Source: Hyperoplus lanceolatus
Taxonomy: Eukaryota > Chordata > Actinopteri > Uranoscopiformes > Ammodytidae
Assembly: GCA_026929865.2 (NCBI GenBank)
Contig: CM049408.1
Coordinates: 25,495,501 to 25,559,500 of the forward strand
DNA length: 64,000 nt
Direction of reading: 5' to 3'
Shown: in pieces, positions 23,301 through 36,100 of the stretch
Layout: the number at the start of each line of letters is the position of its first letter
Numbering within the stretch: position 1 is the stretch's first letter
Made by a program: the position numbers and the translations under genes
Notes under the pieces: generated by a model
Seen by the model: only the letters and a program-made list of their open reading frames with translations
The model's database searches: none
Told to the model about the DNA's origin: nothing

Positions 23301-24204
23301 GTTCTAGCTTCTCTTTTATATAAAGTATATGAGCTTTTCCTTGAAACATGAGTTTGTAGTCGCCATTATGCTTACATAATTGAGATTTTTTCACGGCGAT
23401 CTACAGCATCAGTATATCAGTGAGGCTGTTCACACGCGGCGCTTGATTTCGTTTCATTGTAAAACTGTGTAACTAAAAAATTGCCTTTACGCACAAGAAA
23501 AACCGTTAAGATTGTGATGTACGTTATCTAACATATTCAGTACATTTTAGGCTATTACATAGCCTCAATATACACCGGATTTAAGGGCAATTAATCATAC
23601 TTAAAACATTTCCTATTCCGTTGTAGCATTATAATATTCTTATAGATATGTCATTGAAAAGCTATTGAGGAGATCAGACACAGATTTGATTGAAACTATA
23701 TAGATCACTTTGTCCTTTTTTCTCCCAATCCCAGGGAGGCCTACAGGTGAGCTGTTTATTTGTATCCTGGTGATGTAACAGCTAAAGCACGAAGGTACAA
23801 GATAAAGACGAAGCTGCAGGTTACACCAATCCACGCCTGTTACATAACACAGCAGCACCGGCTGCTCCATTATATTATCACCCTTCCCTTTTTCACCTAC
23901 CTAAACCCGAGAGTCTCTCCATGAGCCCGGCATCTCTGATGACTTTAGGTCCGTGCTCCACGCCTCTTCTTTTCTATAGGGGAAAATAAAACATGATTGA
24001 GATGATTTAGTCATGGAGATGTTGGCAGATTAAAAAAAATAATAATAATTAAATAAAGTTAACAAAGAGAAGAGTTTTTCATACCTGTCCTTTTGAAAAC
24101 GGAGCGCCCAGCACAGCCACGGATTGAGCCCTGCTTTGTTGGCATGTGTGGCTCAGCTGAGATCTGAGAAGACGGTACAGAGTTCCAGGTCCTCTCAAAG
24201 CCAT
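17369..24204 (-). CDS. arg2: arg2, mitochondrial arginase-2, complete, 8 coding exons
   Basis: Minus-strand exons are 24085-24204, 23901-23973, 19861-20035, 19471-19630, 18949-19043, 18392-18496, 18082-18218 and 17369-17568. The total is 1065 bp, or 354 aa, equal to human ARG2. The enzyme hydrolyses L-arginine to ornithine and urea. All manganese ligands are present: His122 (GGDHS), Asp145, His147 and Asp149 (VDAHAD), Asp253 and Asp255 (SFDIDAFDP). The substrate-site SGNLHGQP (His162) is also present. Residues 1-27 are Arg/Ser/Leu-rich with few acids, a plausible mitochondrial targeting peptide, which favours ARG2 over cytosolic ARG1. The acceptor of exon 7 is the upstream AG (exon end at 18218), because only that choice keeps the frame and gives [12 protein letters not shown]. 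The gene is tail to tail with vti1b and divergent from rbm25. Confidence 0.97.
17785..17824. other. Perfect 18 bp hairpin carrying CCAAT
   Basis: Arms 17785-17802 (TTGAACCAATCACAGCAG) and 17807-17824 are exact reverse complements around a 4-base loop (agaa). Just upstream, a short unit (ccattttttttattgaacca) is repeated about twice in tandem (17749-17792). It lies in the last intron of arg2. It could be a degenerate MITE core or a chance fold-back. Confidence 0.75.
20313..20481. mobile_element. 169 bp palindromic MITE in an arg2 intron
   Basis: The two halves fold on each other. The left end tattagtctcgttcgacttg pairs with the complement of the right end (tattagcctcgtttgagatg). Near the centre, ttgctgagcgcaca pairs with tgtgcgctcagcaa. 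It has no coding capacity; the target duplication is TA-rich and ambiguous. Confidence 0.65.
20500..20735. repeat. Probable dispersed fish repeat ending in tttataaatgaggcccc
   Basis: The right part (acgcacacctttataaatga followed by ggcccc) resembles the terminus of a repeat I recall as common in fish genomes. No matching left end was found, so this is a weak call. It lies between two MITEs in the same arg2 intron. Confidence 0.35.
20749..21036. mobile_element. MITE family A, copy 2
   Basis: Both ends carry the family words in opposite orientation: gttgtcaaaatcactttttc near 20777 and the complement, aaaaagtgattttgacaac, near 20996. The inner motif gatccactacctgtctt reads on the minus strand near 20955. 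Outer flanks are TTAA (20745-20748) and TTGA (21037-21040), a one-base decayed duplication. It lies in arg2 intron 2. Confidence 0.65.
21977..22085. mobile_element. Degenerate MITE of the GGGCCGGTTTC type
   Basis: The left end reads gggccggtttcgcagacatg then gattaagcctagttctggac, and the middle (gacaatctccattaa) is typical of a short fish MITE with palindromic ends. The right end is decayed (taatcatgtcttga). It lies in arg2 intron 2. The family resemblance is from memory. Confidence 0.5.
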
Positions 24205-24529
24205 GATGTGTCCGTTTAAAATATCAGAATATACTAAGTTCAAATCAAACCGACTCGCGCATCTGATGAAATCTATGTGAGAGGTTGCCTTGGTGGATGC
24301 TGAATGTGCCCGCGTTGGTGCAGGGGGACAGTTTTATGACTCCCAAATCTACTTAATATTCATGAGCTGGTGAATAGCAAAAGGGCAAAAGTAAAGATAA
24401 AAGCCTAATTTATTCATAAAACTCTACCAGTTATGTGACTACATGGAGATAAACAGACATACTAAGTATTTATAACATGGTATAAACCTGTTTTACTGAT
24501 AAAAACGTCGACGGTCAAGTTCAATGGCA

Positions 24530-24640
24530 CACCTTCGGATTAGCCAATGGGAAGCGGCGAAGTCAGAGGGATCGCTCTATGGGCGTAGCCTCCGCTCTGA
24601 CGTCGGCCAAATGCCTTTCTGAGCTATTTGTTGTGGGGCG
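24530..24640 (-). promoter_or_regulatory. Candidate arg2 upstream promoter elements
   Basis: A GC-rich block about 330-430 bp upstream of the arg2 start codon contains a CCAAT box (ttagCCAATggga, about 24540-24552), a ggcgtagcc GC motif and a CRE-like tgacgtcg (about 24598-24605). It stands out from the AT-rich DNA on either side. The transcription start itself cannot be placed. Confidence 0.4.
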
Positions 24641-25371
24641 CCGTTACTGCAGTCTCATCTAGGTGGAAATTTCCACAGACGCAGCCGGCCGAGCAGATAC
24701 TGATACACTTGTTTACAATTTAGCTTTTTGACCTGGATATTTATTCACACGTGTTTTGAGAGGTTTGGCCAAAACATGGGCCTATCGGATGGCAGGTCAA
24801 GTTGAAAACATACGGACAGGCCATGCCTTCCTTAGGATATTACCACCATGTAGGCTACAGCCAGTTTATGTGAGCCTAACAGGTGTCTATTTCATCGTCT
24901 TGCTATACGTGTTGAAGCCAGGGGTATTTTTCATTCGGCTATTGTTTTTTTTACTTGTTTTACGCTGTTACCAGACTATAAAAAATACTCAAAGGAGAGT
25001 ATTCAAAATAATAATTATTTAAACGTGCTGATGAAGCCTACGAAAAGAATAAAAAGTAGCCTCAAACTTTAACTGAAAAAATGTGTTATATTTTCATACA
25101 ATGGATTAGGCTACTATATTGTGTCCAATGGTTGTATCCGCTAAAGTTAGAGCTCACTTTGAAAACTGTTGCGTAGGCTATAGGCCTAATTTACATTAGT
25201 AGCCTACACTGCCTAGCCTAATTAAAAAGGGCACGTGCAGGTTTTAGATTATTATTTTTTGGAGTCAGTGAAACATAATGGAAACTATTCAATTGGCCTA
25301 CATAAACGTTATGTGTGCTTATATTACGCAACTCCCGACTTCAGTGTCTTGTTGTGGCGTCTGTGGTGGGC

Positions 25372-25392
25372 TATGATGATGATGATGATGAT

Positions 25393-25463
<71 letters not shown>
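25372..25463. repeat. (ATG)n followed by (CT)n microsatellite
   Basis: About seven GAT units run directly into a pure CT tract of about 68 bp, with a short TCTG-interrupted tail to about 25477. Frames through it (MMMMMM, SLSLSL) are low-complexity artefacts. Confidence 0.95.
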
Positions 25464-25469
<6 letters not shown>

Positions 25470-26699
25470 GTCTCTCTTTGTTGTATTGGGTTGGGGTTTA
25501 TTCTGAAAAACAAAACAATATAATGGCTGTGCTAGCGTTCTTGAAAGAAAAGCCAGTAGGCTATGGCCTATCCTACAAAAACAGTTAGGCTACAATGTAT
25601 AAAAACAGGGGAACACAGTCCTATATGCAATTCTAAAATAATACAAAATGAACGTTGACACCCTTAAAAAAACAAAAAAGATTCGGGAACCACAGATTTA
25701 GTTGTAGAACATAGGCCTACATACTGTGTTGAGCGGTCTCGTGTCTCAAAATATACAAAAGTCTTTGGCGCCACCAAGCGGTCGATTATTTGTACATAAC
25801 ATAAAATATTATATGGTCTTACTATTTTTATCAGCCCCGATTAAAGCCTGTTAGGCAAACCTTTCCCAAAGTGCGTACAAATCTCACTCTCCTACAGATT
25901 TAGTTCAACCAACATTCCTTGTTAGTGTAGGCCTATGGACTTATTCTTTAGTCGATTACTAGCCCATGTTAGACTACTAAATTAAAAAGTAGGCTATTTG
26001 GAATTAATGTGTTTGACGGTTTTTCTTCTCTGTTTTTTTGGCCTGAATTAAGCCTGACCACAAACTATAGGTTGTATAAGGCTAAAGGACCGTTGCAGCG
26101 TTTTTTGCATCTTAAGACACATATTAGAATCCCACTTTCTATGAACTAATGACCATTACTAAATCATGTTGTCCTAAGATGACAGTAATGTCTTGAAAAA
26201 AAATGGTTGGGTCAATGTTTGTTTGATGAAGAGTCATCCAACCTGTGCTACATTTTTCTTCTCTGTTGTATAGTAGAGATCTCAAGCTGTTTAGAATGGT
26301 ATGCTGTGGGCGAAGACATTTGAATCATACTTAAAACTTACGCAATAGCCTACATAGCCTACAGTAGGCCTATATTTTCGTGAAGTGTCCCAAGATGATT
26401 ATACTAGATGTATGATTCACCCTCATAGATAGATATAGGCTAGATAGATACTTCATTCACTCCTCAAGGGAAATTGTATTGTTTCAGTAACAAATTAAAA
26501 GTAGGCTATCCAAAGTATTAAATGTTCATTATAAGTCAAACATTTTCGTAGTCGTAGGAAGCATATTGTATGAAAAAGGGTGAAAGGCGCCTGGGACTGC
26601 CTGCCTGAGAGCCCAAATGTAGGGTATTAAGCCAAACTCCTCGCCTTGATATCCCATGATTCATTTCGGTAAGAATAGGTCCCAGTTATTTGTATCCAT

Positions 26700-26850
26700 A
26701 GGGGGGCTCTAGTAGCGCACCGGTGGTACAATTTTAACGCCAGTTTTAAGCGTTCCGTTTTTTCCGTTTACCATATTTATTTAACGGGCTTTTACTTGGA
26801 TAACCCATAATATTATTGGACACTGGTTTTCATTTTACACTTCAGAGCAG
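26700..26850 (+). promoter_or_regulatory. Probable rbm25 promoter and non-coding first exon
   Basis: The sequence ttacacttcagagcag|gtgagtgaaa has a strong splice donor after 26850, and the first coding exon has an acceptor shortly before its ATG (cctag at 27122-27126, or the weaker tgag at 27141-27144). The stretch before 26850 is therefore likely the 5' UTR exon. Its 5' limit is a guess. Confidence 0.45.
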
Positions 26851-27145
26851 GTGAGTGAAAACGTACATGACCGCTGTTGCTAATGTTAACTAGCAAGGCC
26901 ACAGAGAGTGTGTTAGCCAGCTCGAGCTAATTTAGCTACTTTACGTTAAACGTGGAGGTTGACTAAGTTACACAAAACCGGTTTAGTTGGTGATATAAGC
27001 AGTAACTATAGTCCATGTTAAGATAATTAATAACATAATGAAGTTGACAATAACTGGCCTCTGCCAGGAAATTGTGAACAGTGTGTCCCACAGTCTTCGG
27101 CTGAATATCATGTGTCCAATTCCTAGGTTGCTGTGATTTCTGAGG

Positions 27146-30100
27146 ATGTCTTACCCTCCTCCGATGAACCGACAACAGATCGGCATCCCGCAGTTACCTC
27201 CCCGGCTCGCCCCTCCTCAGTACGGGGGGTTCGCCCCGGGAGTCCCGCCAGGTAACTTGGTTATTGATAATACTGTGTGGTAAAAGCTGTGTGTATGTGT
27301 GTTTTTCTGATGTTTTTTGTCTCTTGTATTATTTATCATTGTAAACACACGACTTTTAAGAGCCGAGGCCACATTTGAATGTTGACGTCAACATTTTATA
27401 TCGCTTATTTGTGTCATGTAAAACAATTACAGCAGCAGTCGTTGGTAGTTTTAGTTATAGTGTCTCAAACTGACCCTGAGCCCACATTTAAATTTTGACA
27501 TTTGAAGAATTTCTTGTTTGTTCACTGTCATGTCAACAAGTTATAACTAAGGCTCTGGGAAAGTGAAAGAGCGAAAAAAAAGTGACATTGTCTGTAACAA
27601 AACTTGCTGCTGGGCTCACATTGTGATTTAATGTCAGATTGATCCAAATTTAGATTTAGATTAATGTATGTACTAATACGAGATACTAAAGGTGGCAATA
27701 AACCCATAAAGGTTAGTGTTCTGTACCTGGAAATTGTAAGGGGAAATAATAATACAATATCTATAAATATGAGTATAATTAAACCCTGAAGAGGAACAGT
27801 AATCATGTCAATATTTGCACTTCATTCATACATAGACATGCAGCAAGACGGTTGACGGTATTTGTTTGGTAAACCTTCATGGTTTTAGTAATCACACACA
27901 CACACACACAACCATGTGGTATTATCATTGTGGTTGTTTGTGTTGCTGTAGTGTATGCCTCAAATAAATGGTTTATTTATTGTATTTTTTTTTCCATCTT
28001 CAGGTACGCCCATGATCCCGGTTCATATGGGTGTAGTGGCCCCAACACCAGTGAGTTACAAAAATAAGGTTTCTACTGCATGTCCATAGAAGCATCAGCG
28101 ATTAAATACACAATCCTTATACAGTGCATTTAAAAGTTTAGCTTTAGTGCATGCAGTTAGTTATTGAAACGTTTACTGTTCTATGAGGCAGTTCAACTGA
28201 CCCTCACACTTGTGATATATAACCATTTTGTACATTGTTGCTGATAAGACTAACACTTGGGAAAACTAAACTGTCATTTGATGTTGCAGGTTCTTGTCCC
28301 GAGTGCAATTTTAACACAGAAGCCGATGCTTCATAAGAAGGAGCTGATCAGAGCCAAGGACACAGACGACAGCGGCGGCCCAACCACCACTGTGTTCGTA
28401 GGAAATATCTCTGAAAAGGCCTCCGACATGTTGGTCAGACAGCTACTAGCGGTGAGTTAATTCACCAAGGGTACCCACTCTTTTGTCTTTAAAAAAAAAA
28501 CTATTTTACTTAAGTTTCTTTTTCACTTTATCTACATTATACTTCTTAACTATGAGTGTAATTCATTTCTGTTTTCTTCTGTCAATGTAGAAATGTGGTA
28601 TTGTTCTGAGCTGGAAACGGGTCCAAGGTGCCTCTGGGAAACTTCAAGGTAAAAACAAAACGGGCAAGTTCAACACATTCAAACCTTCCTATCCTAATGT
28701 GAATGCATATTACTGTATGTGTATTAGATACTGCATTGGAGAGTCACTGTAATCCTATTTAAAAGTATCGAAACTAATATATTTGTTACAGCATTAAGTC
28801 ACTGTGAATATAATTATATCTGTATATTTCTGTGCCATTAGAGGAGATTACAATCAGACGAAGTGCAATCTGCAATTTTTTTGTTACGCATTAGTTGTTA
28901 CTGCAACAACGCAATTCCCCTTTGGGTATGAATACAGTATTTATCAATCTATTTAGGCTCTTTCGCCTTAATTTACAGAAAGAGACTCATTGGAAGTCTA
29001 TGAAATAAAACTACTGTTATCTTCTTTTTTGCAAATAATTAAAATTATGATGTTTTGTTGTTTTCAAAAACGTTCAAACTAACTTTCTCTCCTCTCTTTA
29101 ATCCTGGCAGCTTTTGGATTCTGTGAATACAAGGAGCCTGAATCCACCCTGCGATCCCTCAGACTGCTGCACGAGTTGCTCTTAGGTGATAAGAAGCTGT
29201 TGGTCAAAGTCGATGCCAAGACCAAGTCCCAGCTGGATGAGTGGAAGGCCAAGAAGAGGAGTGCCAATGGGGTAGGCTGAGTAAAAGACGAATATACAAT
29301 TTCTGTCCTCATTTTGTCCACAAAAACCATTCCACCTAAATTTGACTGTGACTAGACTTCTTCTTTAAATTACATTTTGAATCTTAACTGTAAAAAAAAG
29401 CAAACTCACAAACCTGCCTTTTAACCAATAGGGAGCTAGTGCTGGGTCAAAGAACGATGATGAAGATGAGGATGAGGTTCTGGACGAAGAAACCCTGCGT
29501 CGGGACCAGGTTGTGAAGGGGGCGATAGAAGTCCTCATCAGAGAGTACGCTAGTGAGCTCAATGCTCCGTCGCAGGATCCCGACAGTCATCCCCGCAAGA
29601 ACAAGCGGAAAGAGAAGAAAGAGGAGGTAACCAATGTGTGCATCATGTACATTCAGGTCCACACATGTTTGGGCAATGACACACTTTGCATAATTTTGGC
29701 TGTGTACACCACAACAATGAATTTGAAATGAAACAATCAAGACGTGCTTTAGTGCAGACTTTCAGCTTTAATTTGAGGGTATTAACATCAAAATGATGTG
29801 AACTATGAAGGAATGACAACAATTTATAAGATGAACTTTATTGATCCACAGAGTGAAAGCTGTCTTAGGCTAACACCCATGCTGCAGCCATAGAGAAGAC
29901 AGACATACACACACAGATGCTAATAAACAAACACGGCAAGATTCCTAAAAGCTCCACTTGCCAAAGCTGGGAAATACAGGTGAAACTCGAAAAATTAGAA
30001 TATCGTGCAAAAGTTCATTTATTTCAGTAATTCAACCTAAATGGTGAAACTAATATATTATTTAGACTCATTACATTCAAATTGAGATATTTCAAGCATT

Positions 30101-33100
30101 TATTTTTTATAATTGTGACTATTATGGCTTACAGCTTATGAAAACCCCAAATTCAAAATCTCAGAAAATTAGAATATTACATAAAATCAATTCAAAAAAG
30201 GATTTTAAATACAGAAATGTTGGCCCTCTAAAAGTATAATCATGCATATATACTAAGTACTTGGTTTGGGCCTCTTTTGCACATATTATTGCCTAAATGC
30301 GGCGTGGCATGGATGCTATCAGTCTGTGGCACTGCTGAGGTGTTATGGAAGCCCAGGTTGCTTTGATAGTGGCCTTCAGCTCGTCTGTATTGTTGGCTCT
30401 GGTGTGTATCATCTTCCTCTCGACAATAGTCCATAGTTTCTCTATTGGGTTCAAGTCAGGAGAGTTGTCTGGCCAATCAACACAGTAATACCATGGTCAG
30501 TCAACCAGTTACTTGTGGCTTTGGCACTGTGGACAGGTGTCAAGTCTTGCTGGAAAAAGTAATTCAGCATCTCCATAAAGCTTGTCAACAGACAGGAAAC
30601 ATGAAGTGCTCTAAAATATCCTGGTAGACAGCTGTGGTGACTTTGGACTTAATAACACAGTGGACCAACACCATCAGATGACATGGTGCCTCAAATCATC
30701 ACTGACTGTTGAAACTTGACAGTGGTCTTCAAGTCCCTTGGATGTTGTGCCCCTCCACTCTTCCTCTAGACTGTGGAACCTTGATTTCCAAATGAAACGC
30801 AACATTTAATTTGGATCAGTGATGATTTGAGGTATCATGTCATCTGCTGCTGTTGGTCCACTGTGTTATCAAGTCCAAAGTCACCACAGCCATCTACCAG
30901 AAGATTTTAGAGCACTTCATGCTTCTGTCTGTTGACAAGCTTTATGGAGATGACAATTTCCATTTCCAGCTAGACTTGGCACCTGCCCACGGTACCATAA
31001 ACCACTTGTAACTGGTTGACTGACCATGGTATTACTGTGCATGAATGGCCAGACAACTCTCCTGACCTGAACTCCATAGAGAAACTATGGACTATTGTCA
31101 AGAGGAAGATGATACACACCAGACCCAACAATACAGACGAGCTGAAGGCCACATCAAAGCAACCTGGGCTTCCATAACACCTCAGCAGTGCCACAGGCTG
31201 ATAGCATCCATGCCACGCCGCATTTAGGCAATAATTCATGCAAAAGGGGCCCAAACCAAGTACTTAGTACATATGCATGATTATACTTTCTAGAGGGCCG
31301 ACATTTCTGTATTTAAGATAATTTTTTTATTGATTTTATGTAATATTCTAATTTTCTGAGATTTTGAATTTGGGTTTTTTATAAACTGTAAAACATAATA
31401 ATCACAATTATAAAAAACAAAGGCTTCACATATCTCACTTTGCATGTAATGAGTCTGTATAAGATATTATTTTCACCTATAAAGTTGAATTACTGAAATA
31501 AATTAACTTTTGCACGATATTCTAATTGTTCAAGTTTCACCTGTATATACACAATAGCATCAACAACAAAAAATCCCCTAATAAATAGCCTACAATAAAT
31601 CAATAAATAGCAGTAAAAACAAGGGGCTCCTAATTAATTTGTATGTATAGTCACTGCTGCTGCATACTTAGTGTGTTTTTCTTTGTGTAAGGAGGATATC
31701 AACGCCATGGAGATGGAGGACGATAAGAGAGACCTGATTTCCAGAGAGATCAGTAAATTCCGCGACACACATAAGGTAATGTTTCAAACTGCTGTTGTTA
31801 CCTTTTATACATTCTATGTTTGTTACTCTGTTATTTAGGATTTGGAGGAGAAATCCTCCACATTTGTTTTTAGAAGTTTCTCAACAGCAAATGGAGCTGC
31901 AGTTTTTTGTATTTTGATAGAAATGCTAGACAATAGTATGGAGAAAAGTCTGTTAATAGATTAGTTAGTGAAATTTAAACATTGAAGCAATGGAAAGTAG
32001 TATATGTTGATTGAAAGATTTATATAGTATCTATTAAAAAATATTCAAATACCAAATCATCCATTTTGATTGCTTCATAGTATCTTCATAGTATTTTGAA
32101 ATTGGGCAAGAGTTGTAATAATACTAATTTGAGACTAACGGTTTCAGTTCTGCACAAGCTAACGTCATCACACAGAGTGCATGGACACAATGTGAAATTC
32201 CATCTAATACCTAGGGGGCAAAACCCCTTTTTTTTGAAAAACAGACATGGAGCGTTGTAAAAGGTTGTTCACCAGAAATGATATCCAGGACCTTCCAGGA
32301 TCCCAACCTGGGTGGACAACCTTGTCAACAAGCTGCTGGAAAGCTACAGCGGGCCGACATAGAGCAAATCAGAACCACTGTTTAAGCGAATGGGGGGTGG
32401 GCTAATAGGGAATTTTTTAAACTTATATATATCATTATGAAACTTTGCAAGTTGATTACTGACATTAAAACAACAACTTTTTGTATTACAGTATTTTCCA
32501 AAAGGTTTGAATAAATATGAAAAATCATCAATATCTTACTAATGATGCGAAAATTTGCATATCTGCAAAGCCCCAAAATCTAGATGTTGGAAGAAAACCA
32601 AGTCAATTTGTTTTTAAATTTTTAAAACAAAACAAGTGTCCAACTGCCTGAAGCCTTTCCTAATCACAGTTCAAATTTGATCAATAACCCATAGAAAATT
32701 AATTTTTTACACTGTTTTTTCCAAGGGAATGTCTAGCCGTTTCCTAAAATAGCAGCTGGAGACTCCAAAAGGACACTTTTGGTCCATAGCACATGAAATG
32801 TAACTGTGTAAAAAATGTATTTTCTATGGGTTATTGATCAAATTTTAACTGTGATTAGGAAAGGCTTCAGGCAGTTGGACACTTGTTTTGTTTTAAAAAT
32901 TTAAAAACAAATTGACTTGGTTTTCTTCCAACATCTAGATTTTGGGGCTTTGCAGATATGCAAATTTACACATCATTAGTAAGATATTGATGATTTTTCA
33001 TATTTATTTAAACATTTTGGAAAATACTGTAATACAAAAAGTGTTTGTTTTAATGTCAGTAATCAACTGGCAAAGTCTCATAATGATATCTATAAGTTTA

Positions 33101-36100
33101 ACAAATTCCCCATTAGCCCATCCCCATTCACCCCCATTCACTTAAACAGTGGTTCTGATTTGCTATGTCGGCCCACTGTAGCTTTCCAGCAGCTTGTTGA
33201 CAAGGTTGTCCACCCAGGTTGTGATCATGGAAGGTCCTAGATGTCATTTTTGGTGAACAACCTTTTACAACGCTCCATGTCCATAAAATCACTTTGCCCC
33301 CTGGGTATAAAGCTAATCTATTGATTAAACCCCACCAATGTGGTAGAATTCATTTGGTGACTAGAGCAAGATGAATCTCAGCTTTGGAAAAAGTTGCGAG
33401 GATAGGATGTAAGTATGATCTTTCATTTATTATTTACTCATGTTGGGCGCTCCCTTCTGGAGGGCTTGCAGAGGGGCAACTGGCTCTCTGTTAAATTTAA
33501 AAAAAGAATTAATGTATTTTGACTTGGGAAAACAAAGTGCCACTCATACTTGTGGAGTGTGCAAATATTAATTTCCAAATGTAGAGTGCTTTATTTGGGG
33601 TTTTAGAAAGCCGGGTAGCCCAGTGAACCTCTGCAGGTACTTGGATGATAAATAATGTGTTTGAACAACACACACAGACTTAATGAGCCTAACCACTGCA
33701 GTAGTTTGAAACTGCAGCCTGTAGTATCACTAATGCAGGGAGCGCCCCTCCACAGCACTATGTGGTCTGAAGATAAACAAGGTAAGAACTTGATTTTTTT
33801 TGATGTTTTTAAAAACATATTTACTTTTTCCTTACCCTGTTCTTGTCTGAGTGACTCCATCCCCCGCCCTTTTGTCACACAATGAAATAACACGTAAATA
33901 AATCAATACATAGTATATTTATGAATCACATTCACCTTATTTGTAACTGAGTGAGGAGGGCAAAATTATATAAACAGCTAATGGAACTGGACTTTACCAG
34001 CAAAGTCCTTACTTAATTTCACAATTACAAACACTGGCACAGAGGTGAGTCTTGAAAACTGTTTCGCAGCATTGTCAGCTACTATATGAAATAATATATT
34101 GCCATCAGCACTTTGATGTGAAGTAGTAGACCACTAAAAGAGCTGAAAACATATCTACCAAGAATAATTTGTCAATGAACTTTGAAAGTCAAACAAGCCA
34201 AAGAGAGTTTTTCTGTAAGGAATGTTAGAACAAAAGGTAAGTTTTAGGATGGAAAGAAAGTAATTACAACTTGACAGTACAATGAACCAAGAAATTAACT
34301 GACAACTTGTAAGATACTGTTAACTGCCCAGTTGTTTCAAAGCCCTCCCTCTGGATTAGAATCAACCGGAATTAAGTCTGGCTAAATTATAATGGTAAAC
34401 GGGTAGCACAGACCCCTTTCATCCCTCCCTCCCTCCCTCCTTTTTTAATTTTTTTTTACTCAACAACTGTCAGACCCACACTTCCAACATGGTTCTTGAA
34501 TATTGTAAACATACAAGATGTAAATAACTTTACATGAACATACATTTGTTGACCTAACAGACTGTGGGAACTGTGGGCCTGACTCTGTTAAGGTTTTAAT
34601 AAATCATTTAATGGGTTGGAGAATCCCAAGGGACACTAGGAAGACAACGGCCAGGTAAGACTGCTTAACTAATTTCCTTGTGACAAAATGGAATATACCG
34701 TATCAAAATTGTATCAGACATGAATTTAAAAACCTATTGTTTTTGTCATGTATGTGGATAAATCTTAATTAGACAAATTGCTTCACAGGGATCGTGTGGA
34801 CGTTTTTCCTGATTATTTTGACTTTTACACTTGACCTGCTTTTCCTCCCACACGTAGCCTATAGGATGTAGGGGCAGAGAAGCGCTGAAACCATAGTTCA
34901 TCACCTGTAAGTTACACACCAATAGTTTCAAAAAACGCTCTGTAGAAAACGCCATGATGTTTGTGTCAACTTCTTAGAAAGTGGACAATTGGTAAATATT
35001 TTTAATTTCTTTTTTTATTGATTATATTTTATAAAACAGCAAAAACATGTACACGCAAATAAAACAACATTTGACAAAAATATTGGCATAAGACAAAACA
35101 CTTATGAATTAAACAAGAAATGGTTCTGGAATTTTTTGGAATTGGGTAGAGTAGAGAGGTAAAGTTGTATATCTATACAACTAAGTTCAAATGTTAAATA
35201 AAGACAAGAACACAAGGCATACTACTAGTTTAGAGTGTTGTTTAAGATATTTAGGGTACATTGTATGCTGTAATCCCAGTTCCAGGGTATGTTCCGGGCT
35301 GACACTTGCATTGTAGTCTGGCACTGCTCTCCTACATCTCGTAAATACATGTCGGTGTTGATGCTTATGTAATTCACTTAGTCTGGCCGTTTGCCACGCT
35401 AAGCCTTAGCTTGTATTAATCCACTTGGCACCCATTAGTGTACGACTTACCCAGGGCACTTTAAAATTTGGTGATCTTTTGGTGATTGGGAAAGTTAGAA
35501 CTGGTTGACAAAATGGTTCAAAAAAGCTGATTTGGCATTCAGTGATTACTTTTATCTTTAAGAGCTTTATATTACCAGGAGTGAGTTGTATCATCGGTAG
35601 CCCCCTTTCAAATCAAAACCCATTAAAATCAAGGAATCAGGTAATTTCAAGTAATTTAGTAGCAGTTTCACTATATTTAAATGGTGGTGCTAGTGTCAAA
35701 ACTTACTTACATCATGATAAACATAATGTATTTTTAACACACAGTATTCCTAAGCATCTGGTCAACTCTATTACTTGTCAGTGCATTGATTTGGGAAGTA
35801 GACAGACACAGGTTTGACCAGTATGTATTGGCCTACAGCTGAGTTTTTATTGGAATGGCCTCTTTATTATGTCAGAGCATAATCTCAGATCCCCATAGAG
35901 AACATAAGAGGACAAGTTGACCTGGTACATGTGTGAAATAAATCATTCAATAACAGTGGGTTCAACTGAATACTGGAGCAAGGACAGGAAGTGGTCCACT
36001 TTGATGTAACAAAAATACAATATAGTAAATGTGTTGAGCTTTAACGCCAGAACTTTATGTAAAAAAATAATGCTTTCAATCTATGCTTTTGACCACCAAT

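Larger units (their letters stand above)
24205..26690. other. Intergenic between divergent arg2 and rbm25
   Basis: The left part is the arg2 5' flank. The rest is AT-rich and holds a (GAT)n/(CT)n microsatellite and many taggcct-type words. A segment near 26430-26475 (cttcattcactcctcaaggg) resembles a retroposon tail. No gene, RNA gene or intact transposon was recognised. Confidence 0.5.

Noticed and set aside
25235-25588. 117-residue frame with long Met and Ser-Leu runs
   Set aside because: Produced by the GAT and CT microsatellites; no domain and no splice context.
32382-33145. Two mirrored ~65-residue proteins starting MGLCRYAN
   Set aside because: They are the same sequence on the two arms of the fold-back element; no family resemblance and no sign of coding selection.
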